64,000 nt of DNA. Origin: Tetrahymena elliotti 4EA (taxonomy: Eukaryota; Ciliophora; Oligohymenophorea; Hymenostomatida; Tetrahymenidae). Of this stretch, positions 63,644 through 64,000 are shown one piece after another. The position numbers and the translations under genes were made by a program. The stretch lies in the NCBI GenBank assembly GCA_000231825.2, contig JH720339.1, positions 483,289 to 547,288 of the forward strand, in the 5' to 3' direction. The stretch's first letter is position 1; every line of letters begins with the position of its first letter. The notes under the pieces are model-generated. The model saw nothing but the letters and a program-made list of their open reading frames with translations, ran no database searches and had not been told where the DNA came from.

Positions 63644-64000
63644 TAAAAATATAAATATTATTTCAACAAATTGCTAATTAATTTAATTCAATTGTTTACT
63701 AAATTATTTTATATTAAAATTAAAATAAAAGATCTTAAAAAAATAAAAAACATTTTGTATAAATAAATATATGAGAAAAGTAAGCATTCTTTTTAAATAT
63801 TCTTAATTTTATGATTGCTAAAAAAAGAAAAAAATATTTTCATAAGCCTGAAAAAATAAAAACTATGATCAGAAATTTAAAAGAACTTTATTATTGCGTT
63901 TATTTAAAAAAATAATATTTATATTATCTATGTTAGTTTGATTTAAACTTCTATACATATTTTTGTAGAAAATTTATTATCCAAATATAAAATAAAAAAA
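63644..64000. other. 3' flank, AT-rich
   Basis: AT-rich DNA after the last gene; nothing is supported up to the window end. Confidence 0.5.

Noticed and set aside
1..64000. tRNA, rRNA, CRISPR and riboswitch features
   Set aside because: No B-box-like TTC motif in a cloverleaf context, no rRNA stretch and no spaced identical repeats were found by eye; a tRNAscan or Rfam search would settle it.

Overview
The window looks like macronuclear DNA of an oligohymenophorean ciliate, most probably Tetrahymena or a close relative. TAA and TAG occur throughout conserved protein families where Gln is expected, and only TGA ends genes. Introns are AT-rich, GT..AG and mostly 48-240 bp, unlike the 20-35 bp introns of Paramecium. 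Intergenic DNA is extremely AT-rich and genes stand alone on both strands. The 140-N run marks a scaffold gap. A standard-code ORF search sees only fragments of these genes, so the models below were built with Gln at TAA/TAG.

Layout. 1-15 kb: mostly AT-rich gene desert, with a small membrane protein (4970-5701, -), a lone coiled-coil protein (7444-8292, +), an FCP1/NLI-type phosphatase (11724-13395, -) and an incompletely solved coiled-coil gene (first exon 14614-15015, -). 15.8-22 kb: a lipid-anchored MORN protein (+), an NSUN-type RNA m5C methyltransferase (+) and a long TPR protein (-). 24.7-34.2 kb: a full-length ABCB-type exporter (+), a secreted class 3 lipase (-) and a membrane RING-H2 protein (-). 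35.7-38.5 kb: a 902-residue TPR-like protein (-). 39.9-46.7 kb: two near-identical short-chain dehydrogenases (+), the first broken by the N gap. They flank a decayed Tc1/mariner-like transposase and a dense set of direct and inverted repeats. 47.4-50.1 kb: Trm5 (-) and a four-TM protein (+). 50.9-54.7 kb: mitochondrial ATP synthase OSCP (+) and a Q/N-rich protein (+). 56.3 kb: a small two-repeat protein (-). 59.7-63.6 kb: an STK32-like kinase with ten introns (+) and a small basic protein (+).

The genes do not form operons or one pathway. They cover signalling, RNA modification, transport, secretion and mitochondrial energy, as is usual for a ciliate chromosome. The most unusual region is the 39.2-46.7 kb duplication with its transposase relic and foldback repeats. 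A second point of interest is a set of introns that are a multiple of three and lack in-frame TGA, so their retention would not be flagged by a stop codon. I found no CRISPR, IS element, rRNA or tRNA, and no clearly new multi-gene system.
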